A stretch of DNA of 60,604 nucleotides from Halococcus hamelinensis 100A6 (GCF_000336675.1 NZ_AOMB01000012.1:1-60604), one strand, 5' to 3'. Shown: positions 1 through 8,804, counted from the stretch's first letter. The notes: generated from the sequence alone by a model not told the origin. Translations and numbers: made by a program.

Positions 1-813
1 CACTACTACCGATACCCCCACCAGTTCTCGGGTGGCCAGCGCCAGCGGGTCGGGATCGCGCGGGCGCTCGCGGTCGACCCCGAGTTCATCGTCTGTGACG
101 AGCCGGTGAGCGCGCTCGACGTGAGCGTGCAGGCCCAGATCCTGAACCTCCTCGAGGACCTCCAGGAGGAGTTCGGCCTCACCTTCCTCTTCATCGCCCA
201 CGACCTCTCGGTCGTCCGGCACATCTGCGACCGGATCGCGGTGATGTACCTCGGCGAGGTCGTCGAGGTGGCCGAGACGGCCGACCTCTTCGACGACCCG
301 AAGCACCCCTACACCAGAGCGCTGCTCTCGTCGATCCCCGAACCAGACCCGACGACCGATACCGACCGGACGGTGCTCGAAGGCGACGTCCCGAGCCCGA
401 TCACCCCGCCCTCGGGCTGTCGGTTCCACACCCGGTGTCCGTCCGTGATCCCGCCCGACGACCTCGATATCGCCCAGGAGACCTACCGCGAGGTGATGGA
501 CTACCGCCAGCGCGTCGCGGACGAGTCGATATCGGTCGCCGACGTCCGGGCGGAGGCGGCGGCGAGCGGGGAGGTCGCGACCGATGGCGGCGTGCCGACG
601 CGGGCGCTCTGGGACGAGCTGTTCGACCACGCGGACGGGCTCGACCCCGACTCGCGGTCGGTCGTCGAAGCGTCCTTCGAGCGCGTGGCCGACGACGACT
701 TCGAGGGGGCGGGCGCCCTCCTCCGCGAGCGTTTCGAGAGCGTCTGCGAGCGCGAACGGCCGACCCTCGGCGATAGCGCCCACCCCGCGGCGTGTCACCT
801 CCACGACGACTGA
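1..813 (+). CDS. Peptide/nickel-type ABC transporter ATP-binding protein (5'-truncated)
   Basis: The cytoplasmic ATPase subunit of a Dpp/Opp-type importer enters the window already open, so its Walker A half is missing. Visible are the ABC signature (FSGGQRQR at residues 9-16 of the fragment), the Walker B region ending in CDEPVSALD, and the H-loop ([15 protein letters not shown]). After these comes the C-terminal oligopeptide-transporter domain, with its usual CRFHTRCP pair and a second Cys pair (VCERERP, then AACHL). About 100 mostly acidic residues separate the two pairs, more than the short spacing I expect in bacterial DppD/OppF. The receptor gene follows 73 nt downstream and two permeases after that, so this is one transporter locus. 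Substrate (peptide, nickel or other solute) cannot be told. Confidence 0.93.
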   Translation, partial: HYYRYPHQFSGGQRQRVGIARALAVDPEFIVCDEPVSALDVSVQAQILNLLEDLQEEFGLTFLFIAHDLSVVRHICDRIAVMYLGEVVEVAETADLFDDPKHPYTRALLSSIPEPDPTTDTDRTVLEGDVPSPITPPSGCRFHTRCPSVIPPDDLDIAQETYREVMDYRQRVADESISVADVRAEAAASGEVATDGGVPTRALWDELFDHADGLDPDSRSVVEASFERVADDDFEGAGALLRERFESVCERERPTLGDSAHPAACHLHDD

Positions 814-856
814 ACCCCCAGACCGGACCTCGACGACACGCAACATTTACCGGTAT

Positions 857-865
857 CCTTATTAG
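857..865 (+). promoter_or_regulatory. BoxA/TATA-like element for the first solute-binding protein
   Basis: The AT-rich run CCTTATTAG in otherwise GC-rich DNA is centred about 26 nt upstream of the ATG at 887. That is the spacing expected for a leaderless archaeal transcript. It suggests the receptor gene has its own start site in addition to any read-through from the ATPase gene. Confidence 0.5.
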
Positions 866-886
866 CCCCCTGTCATCAGTAGGCGT

Positions 887-2620
887 ATGCCAGACGATAG
901 CGAACGGGATAGACGCTCCTTCCTCAAGATCGCCGGAAGCGCGGCGGCCGCAGCGGCGGTCGCGGGCTGTATGGGTGGCGGCGGGTCCGGCGGCAACGGC
1001 TCCGGTGGAAACGGGAGCGGCGGGAACGGGAGCGGCGGTGGCGGTGGAAACAACAGCGGTGGCGGCGGTGGCGGGAGCGGTTCCAACACCCTCGCCTACG
1101 CTCGCGGGAGCCACTCCGCGACGCTCGACCCGCAGAACTCCACCAGCGGCGAGGTCGCGAAGGTCACCGAACAGATCTACGACACCCTGATCAACTTCAA
1201 ACCGGGGAAGTCGACGCTCACCAACGGGCTCGCGACCGACTGGAGCCTCGACGGAACGACCGCGACCCTCACGCTCCGCACGGACGCGGTCTTCGACAAC
1301 GGCGAGAAATTCACTGCCGACGACTTCGTTGCGACCTACCGGCGCTTTACGGATTCGAGCTATCAGTACTACCCGGGCGACGACTACGTCTCGGGCTACG
1401 GGCCGTTCACGCTCGGCAACTGGATCGACGACATCTCGACGAAGGGCAAGAACAAGCTCACGATCGAACTCACCCAGAAGTACGCGCCGTTTCTCCGGAA
1501 CCTCGCGATGTTCGCGGCGTCGGTGCACTCGAAGAAGGCCATCGAGTCCGAGCGCGACCTCTCGACGAAGCCGGTCGGGACGGGACCGTTCAGCCTCGAG
1601 AACCTCGACGACGCGAACGAGGTCATCCGGCTGTCGCCCCACGAGCAGTACTGGGGTGAGGGCCCGAACGTCGACGGCGTGGTCTTCGAGACCATCGGTC
1701 AGAACTCGACGCGTGCGCAGTCGCTGGCCGAAGGCGAGGTCGACATCGTCGACGGGTTGGGAGCCCAGTCCTCCCAGCAGCTCCAGTCGGCCGACGCGGC
1801 CGAACTCCGCCAGATCGACGGTATCAACGTCGGTTACATGGCGTTCAACATGGCGAGCGTGAAGCCGTTCCAGGACAAGAAGGTCCGCCAGGCGATCAGC
1901 TACGCGATCAACACCAAGGCGATCGTCGAGAACATCTACTCGGGCTTCGCGAACCAGGCCTCCCAGCCGCTGCCGCCGAACGTGATGGGGCACAACGGGA
2001 GCATCGACCCCTACGCGTACGACACCGAGAAAGCCCAGTCGCTGCTGGAGGAGGCGGGCTACGGCGACGGCTTCAGCTTCGAGCTCTCGACGTTCAAGAA
2101 CCCACGGGGCTACAACCCCTCGCCGCTGCCGACGGCCCAGACGGTGAAATCGAACCTCTCGGAGGTCGGGATCGAGGTCTCGGTCAACCAGATGTCGTTC
2201 GACCCGTTCTTGACCTACACCCAGGAGGGCAAGCACGACGCGTGTTTCCTCGGGTGGTACACCGACAACGCCGACCCGGACAACTTCATGTACGTCCTCC
2301 TGGACCCGCAGGTCGAGGAGGACAAGCTCACGCAGGGTCAAGACTGGGTGAGCTTCGACACCGAGGGCTACAACACCTCCAACGTCTCGGGCTGGGCCAA
2401 CCGGCAGTACATGACGCTCGTTGGCGACGCTCAGTCCACCTACGACACGGCCACCCGGAAGAAGAAGTACAAACAGGCCAGCCAGATCGCCCACGACGAG
2501 GCACCGTGGGTCTACCTCGACTACGCGAAGGAGCTTCGCGGGGTCTCGAACCGCGTGAGCAACTACACCCCCGCCGCGATCAGCGGGCCCTACCTCAACC
2601 TCGTCACGCTCGATGGGTGA
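887..2620 (+). CDS. Peptide/nickel-type ABC transporter substrate-binding lipoprotein
   Basis: This is the extracellular receptor (SBP family 5, DppA/OppA-like), 577 aa. It starts with a Tat lipoprotein signal: twin Arg in RDRRSFLK at residues 8-15 and lipobox AVAGC with Cys28. A ~40-residue Gly/Ser/Asn linker tethers the folded domain to the membrane anchor. The rest has family features such as ATDWSLDG, LRTDAVFDNGEKFTADDF, KPVGTGPF and KKVRQAISYAIN. Two permeases follow at once and an ATPase precedes it. The ATG at 887 fits both the twin-Arg signal and the BoxA 26 nt upstream. Substrate identity is unknown. Confidence 0.93.
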   Translation: MPDDSERDRRSFLKIAGSAAAAAAVAGCMGGGGSGGNGSGGNGSGGNGSGGGGGNNSGGGGGGSGSNTLAYARGSHSATLDPQNSTSGEVAKVTEQIYDTLINFKPGKSTLTNGLATDWSLDGTTATLTLRTDAVFDNGEKFTADDFVATYRRFTDSSYQYYPGDDYVSGYGPFTLGNWIDDISTKGKNKLTIELTQKYAPFLRNLAMFAASVHSKKAIESERDLSTKPVGTGPFSLENLDDANEVIRLSPHEQYWGEGPNVDGVVFETIGQNSTRAQSLAEGEVDIVDGLGAQSSQQLQSADAAELRQIDGINVGYMAFNMASVKPFQDKKVRQAISYAINTKAIVENIYSGFANQASQPLPPNVMGHNGSIDPYAYDTEKAQSLLEEAGYGDGFSFELSTFKNPRGYNPSPLPTAQTVKSNLSEVGIEVSVNQMSFDPFLTYTQEGKHDACFLGWYTDNADPDNFMYVLLDPQVEEDKLTQGQDWVSFDTEGYNTSNVSGWANRQYMTLVGDAQSTYDTATRKKKYKQASQIAHDEAPWVYLDYAKELRGVSNRVSNYTPAAISGPYLNLVTLDG

Positions 2621-2659
2621 GCCACGCGGTGAACACGCGCTCTACGGGGTGGCCGCCTG

Positions 2660-3712
2660 ATGGTTTCGGTGCGCTTCGTCGTCAAGCGTCTGTTGTTGCT
2701 CGTCCCGGTGTTGTTCGGGGTGGCAACGGTGGTCTTCGCCATCCTCCAGCTCTCGCCGGGCAACCCCGCGCGGGTGATCGCGGGCCAGCGCGCCTCGCAG
2801 GCGTTCGTCAATCAGGTCGAACAGCAGCTCGGGCTCAACGACCCGATCTGGGTGCAGTACGGCCGCTTCCTCGCCGACGTCGCCCAGTTCGACCTCGGCC
2901 AGTCGTACACCATCCAGCGCAACACGCCGGTGACGACGATCCTCGCCAACAAGCTCCCGGTGACGATCGAGCTCGCCTTCTACGGCCAGCTCATCGGTAT
3001 CCTGCTCGGGATCCCGCTCGGGATCGTCAGCGCGGTCAACCAGGACACCATCACCGACCACCTCACGCGGGTGGGCGCGCTCTCCGGGATCAGCATCCCG
3101 ATCTTCTGGAGCGGCCCGCTCGTCATCCTGGTGTTCTCGCAGGTGCTCGGCTGGCTCCCCACCAGCGGCCGGATCGACTCCCAGGCCTTCTCGATCGAGC
3201 CCATCACGGGGTTGATCACCGTGGATACCTTCGTGCAGGGCGTCCAGCAAACGGTCGTGAGCGGCTTCGACCCCGCGAACTTCGCGCCGTTCTTCTCGGC
3301 GGTGAACCACATGATCCTGCCGGCGCTCACGATCGGGATCTACTCGATGGCGCTGATCTCGCGGATGATGCGGTCGTCGATGCTCGAAGTCATCAGGCAG
3401 GACTACATGCGAACCGCCCGCGCGAAGGGCCAGGGCGCGAAGATCACGATCATGAAACACGGGCTCCGGAACGCGTTGATCCCCGTGATCACCGTGATCG
3501 GGATCCAGTTCGGCTCGCTGCTCGGCGGCGCGGTGCTCACCGAGACGGTGTTCGGGATCGGCGGCATCGGCACCCTCCTGGTGCAGGCGATCGAGGTCGG
3601 CGACTATCCCGTGGTGCAGGGGACGGTGCTGGTGTTCGCGTTCCTCTTCACGCTCGTGAACCTCGGCGTCGACATCACCTACTCCGTGCTCGACCCGAGG
3701 ATCCAGCAATGA
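2660..3712 (+). CDS. ABC transporter permease, DppB-like
   Basis: Inner-membrane permease of the BPD_transp_1 family, 350 aa, the usual DppB size. The N-terminus (KRLLLLVPVLFGVATVVFAI, then LSPGNPAR) is the conserved DppB first helix and periplasmic motif. The cytoplasmic EAA-type loop that contacts the ATPase is DYMRTARAKGQGAKITIMKH, followed by GLRNALIPVITVIG. It starts 39 nt after the receptor gene and ends 28 nt before the second permease, consistent with one operon. It forms the translocation channel with the next gene product. Confidence 0.93.
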   Translation: MVSVRFVVKRLLLLVPVLFGVATVVFAILQLSPGNPARVIAGQRASQAFVNQVEQQLGLNDPIWVQYGRFLADVAQFDLGQSYTIQRNTPVTTILANKLPVTIELAFYGQLIGILLGIPLGIVSAVNQDTITDHLTRVGALSGISIPIFWSGPLVILVFSQVLGWLPTSGRIDSQAFSIEPITGLITVDTFVQGVQQTVVSGFDPANFAPFFSAVNHMILPALTIGIYSMALISRMMRSSMLEVIRQDYMRTARAKGQGAKITIMKHGLRNALIPVITVIGIQFGSLLGGAVLTETVFGIGGIGTLLVQAIEVGDYPVVQGTVLVFAFLFTLVNLGVDITYSVLDPRIQQ

Positions 3713-3740
3713 CCGCAGCGACCGAAACGGGGGGGACGCG

Positions 3741-4715
3741 ATGAGCACCGAATCCGAGATGGGTGCCACCCGGTCGCGGGGGCTCTTCGACCGCCTTCGG
3801 GCGTCGCCGTTCCTCTCGGACCTCCTCTCGAACCGGCTGGCGCTCGCGGGGCTCACGATCATCGTCGTGATGGTTGCGGTCGCGCTCTACGCCAAGCTGT
3901 TCGTCGACCTCGAAGCCATCTCGCTCACCCAGTTCGGGCAGAACCCGCCGCGTCAGGCACCCGGCTGGTGGGTCCAGATCTTCGGAAACCCGAGTGCGAC
4001 CCTCCAGCCCGTCGGTTTCCTGGACTACCCGTTCGGCACCGACGGCCAGGCTCGCGACATCTTCCCGCGCGTGCTCTACGGCGCGTGGTACGCCATGCTC
4101 TACGGCACGATCACGGTTGGGATCTCGACGGTCGCCGGCGTGGGACTCGGGATCGTCGCGGCCTACTTCGGCGACGTCACCGACAACGTCGTGATGCGGA
4201 CGATGGACGTCCTGCTCGCGTTTCCGTCGCTCCTGCTCGCGCTCGCGCTGGTGGCGATCTTCCCCGACGACCTCGGGCTCTGGCGGGCGGTCGCGGCGCT
4301 CACGCTCGTCTACACCCCGCGGTTCGCCCGCGTGATCCGCGGGGCGGCGCTTGCGGTGCTCGAAGACGAGTACGTCGACGGCACCGAGTCGCTCGGCGCG
4401 ACGAGCCCCCGGATCATCGTCCGGCACATCCTGCCGAACTGTCTCGCGCCCATCACCGTCCAGAGCACCCTCAACTTCGGGCTGGCGATCATCGACCTCG
4501 CCGCGCTCTCCTTCCTCGGGTTCGGCGCGGCCACCGGCACGCCCTCGTGGGGCCTGATGCTCTCGAACGGCGTGGACCAGGGATTGCTCACCGGCCAGTG
4601 GTGGTGGTCGTTCTTCCCCGGGCTCCTGCTCGCGCTCACGGTGCTCGGGTTCAACCTGCTGGGTGACGGGATGCGCGACGCGCTCGACCCCCGGATGCGC
4701 GAGGCCATCGACTGA
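3741..4715 (+). CDS. ABC transporter permease, DppC-like
   Basis: Second permease of the same importer, 324 aa. It has an N-terminal helix (LALAGLTIIVVMVAVALYAKLF), a DppC-type extracytoplasmic stretch, and a coupling loop, EDEYVDGTESLGATSPRIIV then RHILPNCLAPI. The C-terminus ends with the DppC signature LGDGMRDALDPRMRE. The ATG at 3741 gives a short N-terminal cytoplasmic tail typical of DppC. The order ATPase, receptor, DppB, DppC differs from the common bacterial A-B-C-D-F order. The gene after it is unrelated, so the operon probably ends here or with the small membrane protein 3 nt downstream. Confidence 0.93.
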   Translation: MSTESEMGATRSRGLFDRLRASPFLSDLLSNRLALAGLTIIVVMVAVALYAKLFVDLEAISLTQFGQNPPRQAPGWWVQIFGNPSATLQPVGFLDYPFGTDGQARDIFPRVLYGAWYAMLYGTITVGISTVAGVGLGIVAAYFGDVTDNVVMRTMDVLLAFPSLLLALALVAIFPDDLGLWRAVAALTLVYTPRFARVIRGAALAVLEDEYVDGTESLGATSPRIIVRHILPNCLAPITVQSTLNFGLAIIDLAALSFLGFGAATGTPSWGLMLSNGVDQGLLTGQWWWSFFPGLLLALTVLGFNLLGDGMRDALDPRMREAID

Positions 4716-4718
4716 GGG

Positions 4719-5063
4719 ATGAGCCACCAGGACTGGCTCCTCGTTCGAACCCGCCTTTTCGGTACCGCCGCGGCGGCCGGCGTCGTCGCCGGCGGCCTCG
4801 CCGTGCTCGGGCTCACGGTCGTCAGACCCCTCGACTTCGCCAGCACACAGACGTTCGCGGTCGGCGCGCTCGTGCTCGGTTTCGGCGTGCTCGGCTGGTC
4901 GGGGTCGGTGCTCGCGGGTCGCGGGGTCGAATCGCTTCAGGCGTACCTCGACGCCGACACCGACTGGACCGAGGCCGACTCCCGGCGTGCGATGACACGG
5001 GTCTCGGGGTTCGGTGTGGGCGTGATGGTCGGCGTCGTCGTGACGACGGTCGCCATCGGGTGA
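4719..5063 (+). CDS. Small two- to three-helix membrane protein, function unknown
   Basis: A 114-aa hydrophobic protein starting 3 nt after the permease stop, so it may be translated from the same mRNA. Hydrophobic segments lie at about residues 14-34 (TAAAAGVVAGGLAVLGLTVV), 46-66 (AVGALVLGFGVLGWSGSVLA) and 93-113 (VSGFGVGVMVGVVVTTVAIG). A hydrophilic, acidic loop (YLDADTDWTEADSRR) separates the last two. I do not recognise a bacterial family; it looks like a haloarchaea-restricted membrane protein. No catalytic motif is visible, so no role is proposed. Confidence 0.7.
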   Translation: MSHQDWLLVRTRLFGTAAAAGVVAGGLAVLGLTVVRPLDFASTQTFAVGALVLGFGVLGWSGSVLAGRGVESLQAYLDADTDWTEADSRRAMTRVSGFGVGVMVGVVVTTVAIG

Positions 5064-5117
5064 GCGGGATGGCCGCCCCGACGAACCGTTATCCGGTGGA
5101 CGTTCCTCCCTCGATCG

Positions 5118-5201
5118 ATGAGCCATCCGATCCTCCTCGGGGCCGGTGTGGTATCGGTCGCCGTCGGTCTGGTATTACTCGTCTCGGCTCTCACCGACTG
5201 A
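5118..5201 (+). CDS. Possible 27-aa single-helix membrane micropeptide
   Basis: ATG at 5118 opens 27 codons with essentially one hydrophobic helix (ILLGAGVVSVAVGLVLLVSA) ending in LTD. Its last 11 nt overlap the 3' end of convergent pyrC. Short single-span proteins are common in haloarchaea, and the sequence upstream (TTATCCGG) could hold a weak BoxA. Length alone cannot separate it from a chance ORF, so this is a candidate only. Confidence 0.35.
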   Translation: MSHPILLGAGVVSVAVGLVLLVSALTD

Positions 5202-6477
5202 GACGAACGTTCTCGCCGCCCGCCTCGCCGAACCGCTCCCCGTCCTCGTCCCGTTCGTAGACCATCTCCCCCCGAACCATCGTCCATCTCGGGAAGACGC
5301 CGTTCCAGCCCTCGAACGGGGTCCAGCCGGCCTTCGAGCGAAGTTCCTCGCCACGGATCTCGCGCGGCGAGCCGGGGTCGACCAGCACGAGGTCGGCGTC
5401 CCGGCCCGCCTCGACCCGTCCCTTCCGCGGGAGGTCGAAGACGGCGGCGGGGTTCGTGGCCGTGAGGTCGCGGACGCGTTCGTAGTCCAGCCGTCCCTGC
5501 CGCGCTTCCTCCAGTAGGAGCGCCAGCGCGGTCTCGACGCCTGGCACGCCGCTCGGGGCGTCCCAGATGCCCGCGTCCTTCTCGGCGCGGGTGTGGGGCG
5601 CGTGGTCGGTCGCGATCACGTCGACCGTTCCATCCCGAACGCGGTCGTAGACCGCGGCCCGGCGCTCCTCGCTCCGCAGTGGGGGATTCATCCGGCCGAA
5701 GGTCCCCAGGTCGTCGAGGTCGTCGCGCGAGAGCAGGAGGTGGTGGGGCGTGACCTCGCAGGTCATCCCGGCCTCGTTCGCGGCATCGACGCCCTCGGGC
5801 GTGCTGGTGTGGGCGATGTGTACTCCCGACCCGACCTCCCGACCGACGGCACACGCGCGCTCGACGGCGATGGCCTCGGCCTCGGCCGTTCGGTAGGCGC
5901 TCCAGGCGTCGGCGTCGTCGCGCTCCTTCGCACTCCCGTCGAACACGGTCGCGTCCTCGGCGTGAACGGTCACGGGAACGTCGTGGTCGGCGGCCTCGCG
6001 GACGGCCGTCGCGAAGAGGTCGGCGTCGATACCCATCTCGCCCGTCGAATCCGCGAGGAACACCTCGCCGAGCGCGAACACCGGCCGGGCAAACAGTTCG
6101 TCGGGCTTCCAGTCGGCCGTGACACCGGCGTTGAGCCCGAAGTCCACGAGCGAGTCGGCCGCGCGCTCGGCCTTCGAATCGAAGGCGTTCCCCGTGACCG
6201 TCGGCGGCTCCGTGTTCGGCTGGTCGACGACCGTGGTGACCCCGCCCGCCGCCGCCGACCGGCTTCCCGTAGCCCAGGTCTCCTTTTCGGGATATCCCGG
6301 CTCCCGAAAGTGGACGTGGGTGTCGATCATCCCCGGGAGGAGGAGGTCGCCGTCGGCATCGAGGACGCGCTCGTCGGCGTGCGTGTCGAGCCCGCCCTCG
6401 ACGGCGGCGATCCGCTCGCCGTCGACGCGGACGTCGCACCGGCGGCCGTCGGCGAGCCGCGCGTTCGTGATGAGCAT
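5191..6477 (-). CDS. pyrC: Dihydroorotase
   Basis: Converts carbamoyl aspartate to dihydroorotate in pyrimidine synthesis, in the cytoplasm. The 428-aa protein is an amidohydrolase-fold class I dihydroorotase. It has the metal-binding DTHVHFREPG at residues 52-61, an internal VTVHAEDA, TPHHLLLS with further metal His, and VIATDHAPHT carrying the catalytic Asp. The N-terminal MLITNARL and C-terminal DADLVLVDP segments form the flanking beta-sandwich common to amidohydrolases. It is transcribed alone; the lipoate-ligase-like gene upstream ends 24 nt before it on the same strand, so co-transcription is possible. No other pyr gene is present apart from upp, about 10 kb away. Confidence 0.95.
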   Translation of the reverse strand: MLITNARLADGRRCDVRVDGERIAAVEGGLDTHADERVLDADGDLLLPGMIDTHVHFREPGYPEKETWATGSRSAAAGGVTTVVDQPNTEPPTVTGNAFDSKAERAADSLVDFGLNAGVTADWKPDELFARPVFALGEVFLADSTGEMGIDADLFATAVREAADHDVPVTVHAEDATVFDGSAKERDDADAWSAYRTAEAEAIAVERACAVGREVGSGVHIAHTSTPEGVDAANEAGMTCEVTPHHLLLSRDDLDDLGTFGRMNPPLRSEERRAAVYDRVRDGTVDVIATDHAPHTRAEKDAGIWDAPSGVPGVETALALLLEEARQGRLDYERVRDLTATNPAAVFDLPRKGRVEAGRDADLVLVDPGSPREIRGEELRSKAGWTPFEGWNGVFPRWTMVRGEMVYERDEDGERFGEAGGENVRLSR

Positions 6478-6501
6478 ACCGCAGCCACCGCGTCCGCGGG
6501 C

Positions 6502-7173
6502 CTAAGCCTCCCGGTCGTCGGCCGCTTCGTCGTCGCCCTCGGCGAGCGCCGCTTCGACTGCCCGTGTGACGATTTCGGGGTCGCTCTCCCCGCCCGCCCG
6601 CTCGACGCTGCCCACCGATTCCGGGTCGAACGGGACGTCGAGCGCGGCGTAGACCGGTTCGAGCACCGCCGCTACCTCCTTCGCGTCGCGGGTGAGGACG
6701 ATACCCGCGACGAGCGCGGCCTCGCCGGTGACGCGCTGGGCGAGGCCCGCGACCTTTCCGTTCGCCTGGAGCGAGTGCGATCCCGGACAGAACGAGTCGG
6801 GTGGTTCGCCGGGGCGGGCGTCGACCCCGAGGCGCTCGAAGGCGACCCGGAGGTCGGCCGTCGCGCGGTCGTAGCGTTCGGTGATCCCCCCATCGACGGG
6901 TTCGGCGCGTGCGAAGGCCACCGTGGTCCCGGTGTAGGCCACCGCCCGGCCGCCGACGGAGCGCTCGACGACCGGGAAGTCGTGGTCCGCGGCGGCGCGT
7001 TTCGCGTCCTCGTAGCCGTCCTCTCGTGTGTCGCGCCGGCCGAACGCGACCTGACGGTGGGGTGTCCAGACTCGGACCGCCGGCTCGCCGGTCCGCTCGG
7101 TGCGCTCGAACAGCTCCCGGGTTCGGGCCCTGTCGGCGTCGATGTCCTCGGCCCGCCCCTCGACGACTCGCAT
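6502..7173 (-). CDS. Lipoate-protein ligase A family protein
   Basis: A 223-aa protein of the LplA/BPL catalytic fold, which transfers lipoyl or octanoyl groups to carrier domains. Seen are RSVGGRAVAYTGTTVAF (residues 71-87), matching the RRxGGGA-type substrate loop, and SLQANGKVAGLAQR, holding the invariant ligand-binding Lys. I chose the ATG at 7173 because the longer reading adds 47 Arg/Pro-rich residues unlike the family and overlaps the divergent gene. It lacks the C-terminal accessory domain of bacterial LplA, so it could be a single-domain ligase, an octanoyltransferase, or one half of a split LplA system. No partner gene is nearby. Confidence 0.8.
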   Translation of the reverse strand: MRVVEGRAEDIDADRARTRELFERTERTGEPAVRVWTPHRQVAFGRRDTREDGYEDAKRAAADHDFPVVERSVGGRAVAYTGTTVAFARAEPVDGGITERYDRATADLRVAFERLGVDARPGEPPDSFCPGSHSLQANGKVAGLAQRVTGEAALVAGIVLTRDAKEVAAVLEPVYAALDVPFDPESVGSVERAGGESDPEIVTRAVEAALAEGDDEAADDREA

Positions 7174-7224
7174 GGTTCCTCCAGGGGCGGGAGGGCTAAA
7201 CGCCCGCGGGTCCTCCCGTCGTCG

Positions 7225-8091
7225 ATGGCGGTGCCCCTTCCAGCCGAGGTCCTCTCGCAGTACGCGCGCTTCTCGCTCTACAACTCGCCGTACACCGCCC
7301 ACGACCGCGGGCACGCGGTCGACCTCTATCCCAATACGGGGCTCGGTCCCGCCGAGGGGTCCTCGTCCGCACCGTCACCCGTCGCGGGCGAGGTGCTCGA
7401 AACCCGGACCGTGCGCGCACCGCCGAAACCCTACGCGCCCGACCACGACCATCTGATCCTGGTCGACACCGGCGCGCACGTCGCCCGGATCCTCCACGTC
7501 GAGCCGGGGGTCGACCCCGGGGACACGATCGAGGTCGGCGACCCGCTCGGGAGCCTCGTCCGCGCGGGCTTCTTCGCGCCGTGGGTCGACAACCACGTCC
7601 ACCTCGAACTCCGGGACCCCGGCGAGAACCCCTACCGCGCGAGCGGGTCGCTGGCGCTCGAACCCGAAATCGAGGTCGAGGCGCTCGACTGGGACGGCTC
7701 GGCTCGGGTGGTCGAGACGGGCGAGACCTACGCGGTCCTCGACGCGCCCGCCCACCCCGCGCCGGGCGAGCGGTTCGTCGGCATCGCGAGCGACGAGGGA
7801 CGGGTGCTCGACGGCGGGCTCGTCCACTACGCGGGCGGCGGCGCGCTCGGGGAACGCGACGGACCGGTTTCGTTGTTCGGCCAGCGAGTCGGAACCACCG
7901 AGGGCCGAAACGTGACGTGGGACCCGCTCGAAATCCTCACCAACGACGAGCCGATCACCGGGCTCTCGCTGTGCTGTGCTCGCGACCCCGCCTTTGGCGC
8001 GAAACTCGTCTGTCCCGGCCACGCGTTCGCCGTCGGCGACCGTATCGAGGTCGACCTCCGGCCCACGGACGACCCGATCCGGCTTGGGTGA
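7225..8091 (+). CDS. M23/LytM-like domain protein, predicted cytoplasmic
   Basis: A 288-aa protein with no signal peptide. The first half reads like a LytM/M23 fold: GHAVDL (His30, Asp33) resembles the HxGxD metal motif, HLILVDTGAHVARILHV resembles the beta core, GDTIEVGDPLG resembles the turn typical of these barrels, and NHVHLEL (His124, His126) resembles the second HxH metal motif. Archaea lack peptidoglycan, so endopeptidase activity on murein is not expected. The second half (residues about 145-288) has no match I recognise. The ATG at 7225 is used because upstream codons antisense to the lipoate-ligase gene are only a frame shadow. The divergent start is 52 nt away. Confidence 0.75.
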   Translation: MAVPLPAEVLSQYARFSLYNSPYTAHDRGHAVDLYPNTGLGPAEGSSSAPSPVAGEVLETRTVRAPPKPYAPDHDHLILVDTGAHVARILHVEPGVDPGDTIEVGDPLGSLVRAGFFAPWVDNHVHLELRDPGENPYRASGSLALEPEIEVEALDWDGSARVVETGETYAVLDAPAHPAPGERFVGIASDEGRVLDGGLVHYAGGGALGERDGPVSLFGQRVGTTEGRNVTWDPLEILTNDEPITGLSLCCARDPAFGAKLVCPGHAFAVGDRIEVDLRPTDDPIRLG

Positions 8092-8121
8092 CACCACTGC
8101 GGTGCGTTCCGTTTGTGGTGC

Positions 8122-8290
8122 GGAGGCGGTTCGGATGCTGTGGCGCGCGCTCGCGGTCGTGGGTGAACGGAGGTGAACCCACGACCGCGGACATTGTGCG
8201 AGGGATGAGCACCGGAGCGAGTGAAACGAGCGAGGAGCGCAGTCGGTTGGGGAGGTTCGTGGCTGTCGCGGGGCGGGGCGGTTTGCGGTT
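8122..8290. repeat. Copy 1 of a dispersed intergenic repeat (~170 bp)
   Basis: The gap between the M23-like gene and the convergent DUF4385-like gene contains a stretch closely similar to 34587-34753. Both begin GGAGGCG, then share TGGCGCGCGCTCGCG, an identical 21-nt core at 8191-8211 / 34655-34675, a GCGCAGTCGG block, and GTGGCTGTCGCGGGG. It carries no convincing gene; the small reading frames starting in the core are not conserved between copies. It looks like a haloarchaeal dispersed non-coding repeat or a MITE-like remnant. The rest of the 281-bp gap shows nothing else. Confidence 0.75.
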
Positions 8291-8372
8291 CTCACTTGTG
8301 TCGGGTGAGTGCGGTTCAATTGCCGTCAATCGTGCTGTTCACCGCGTGCCAATCGAATGCACCGGCTCACCC

Positions 8373-8804
8373 TCACTCTCGATGCTCGGCTTTCGCTCGC
8401 TGATACACCTCGTCGTTCGCCACTCGCTCCCACCAGACCTCGTAGACCAGCGCGGCCTCGCGTTTGTCGTGGTCGACCCACTTCTCGGGATCGCGCTCCG
8501 TCCCGTCTTCATATTTCTGCCCACCCGGATACCGCGCGTAGCGCATCGCTCGGGTGTACCCCATCTGCAAATATTTCCGCGCCATGTCCATCCCCGGAAA
8601 ATCACTGTCCTCGCGGTACTCCCGATACTTCGCGTCGATGGCCGTCCCGGCCTCGTCGGCGGTTTCGCGGTCGGCATAGCCCCACAGGTCGAGGAGTTCG
8701 CTCTTGTAGGGTTCGACCTTGAACACGCCCTCCTCGCCGCGGCCGACCTCGTACTCCTCGGGGTGTTCGCGAAAGTCGGTATCGTATTCGGGGCCGTCGG
8801 TCAT
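8373..8804 (-). CDS. DUF4385-like conserved protein
   Basis: A 143-aa soluble acidic protein of unknown function. The pattern DFREHPEEYEVGRGEEGVF, VEPYKSELL, DFPGMDMARKYLQMGY, TRAMRYA and GGQKYEDG matches what I recall of the DUF4385 family, also found in bacteria. The frame continues two codons upstream to a GTG at 8810; the ATG at 8804 is preferred because the family begins close to this point. It is convergent with the M23-like gene across the repeat-containing gap and divergent from the thioesterase gene. No active-site residues can be assigned. Confidence 0.85.
   Translation of the reverse strand: MTDGPEYDTDFREHPEEYEVGRGEEGVFKVEPYKSELLDLWGYADRETADEAGTAIDAKYREYREDSDFPGMDMARKYLQMGYTRAMRYARYPGGQKYEDGTERDPEKWVDHDKREAALVYEVWWERVANDEVYQRAKAEHRE

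Noticed and set aside
401-2494. Very long minus-strand open frame (697 codons) across the transporter genes
   Set aside because: Val/Arg/Asp-rich shadow of the plus-strand ATPase and receptor, an effect of high GC; no recognisable domain.
5593-7224. Long N-terminal extension of the M23-like frame
   Set aside because: It runs antisense to pyrC and the lipoate-ligase gene, so it cannot be part of the protein.
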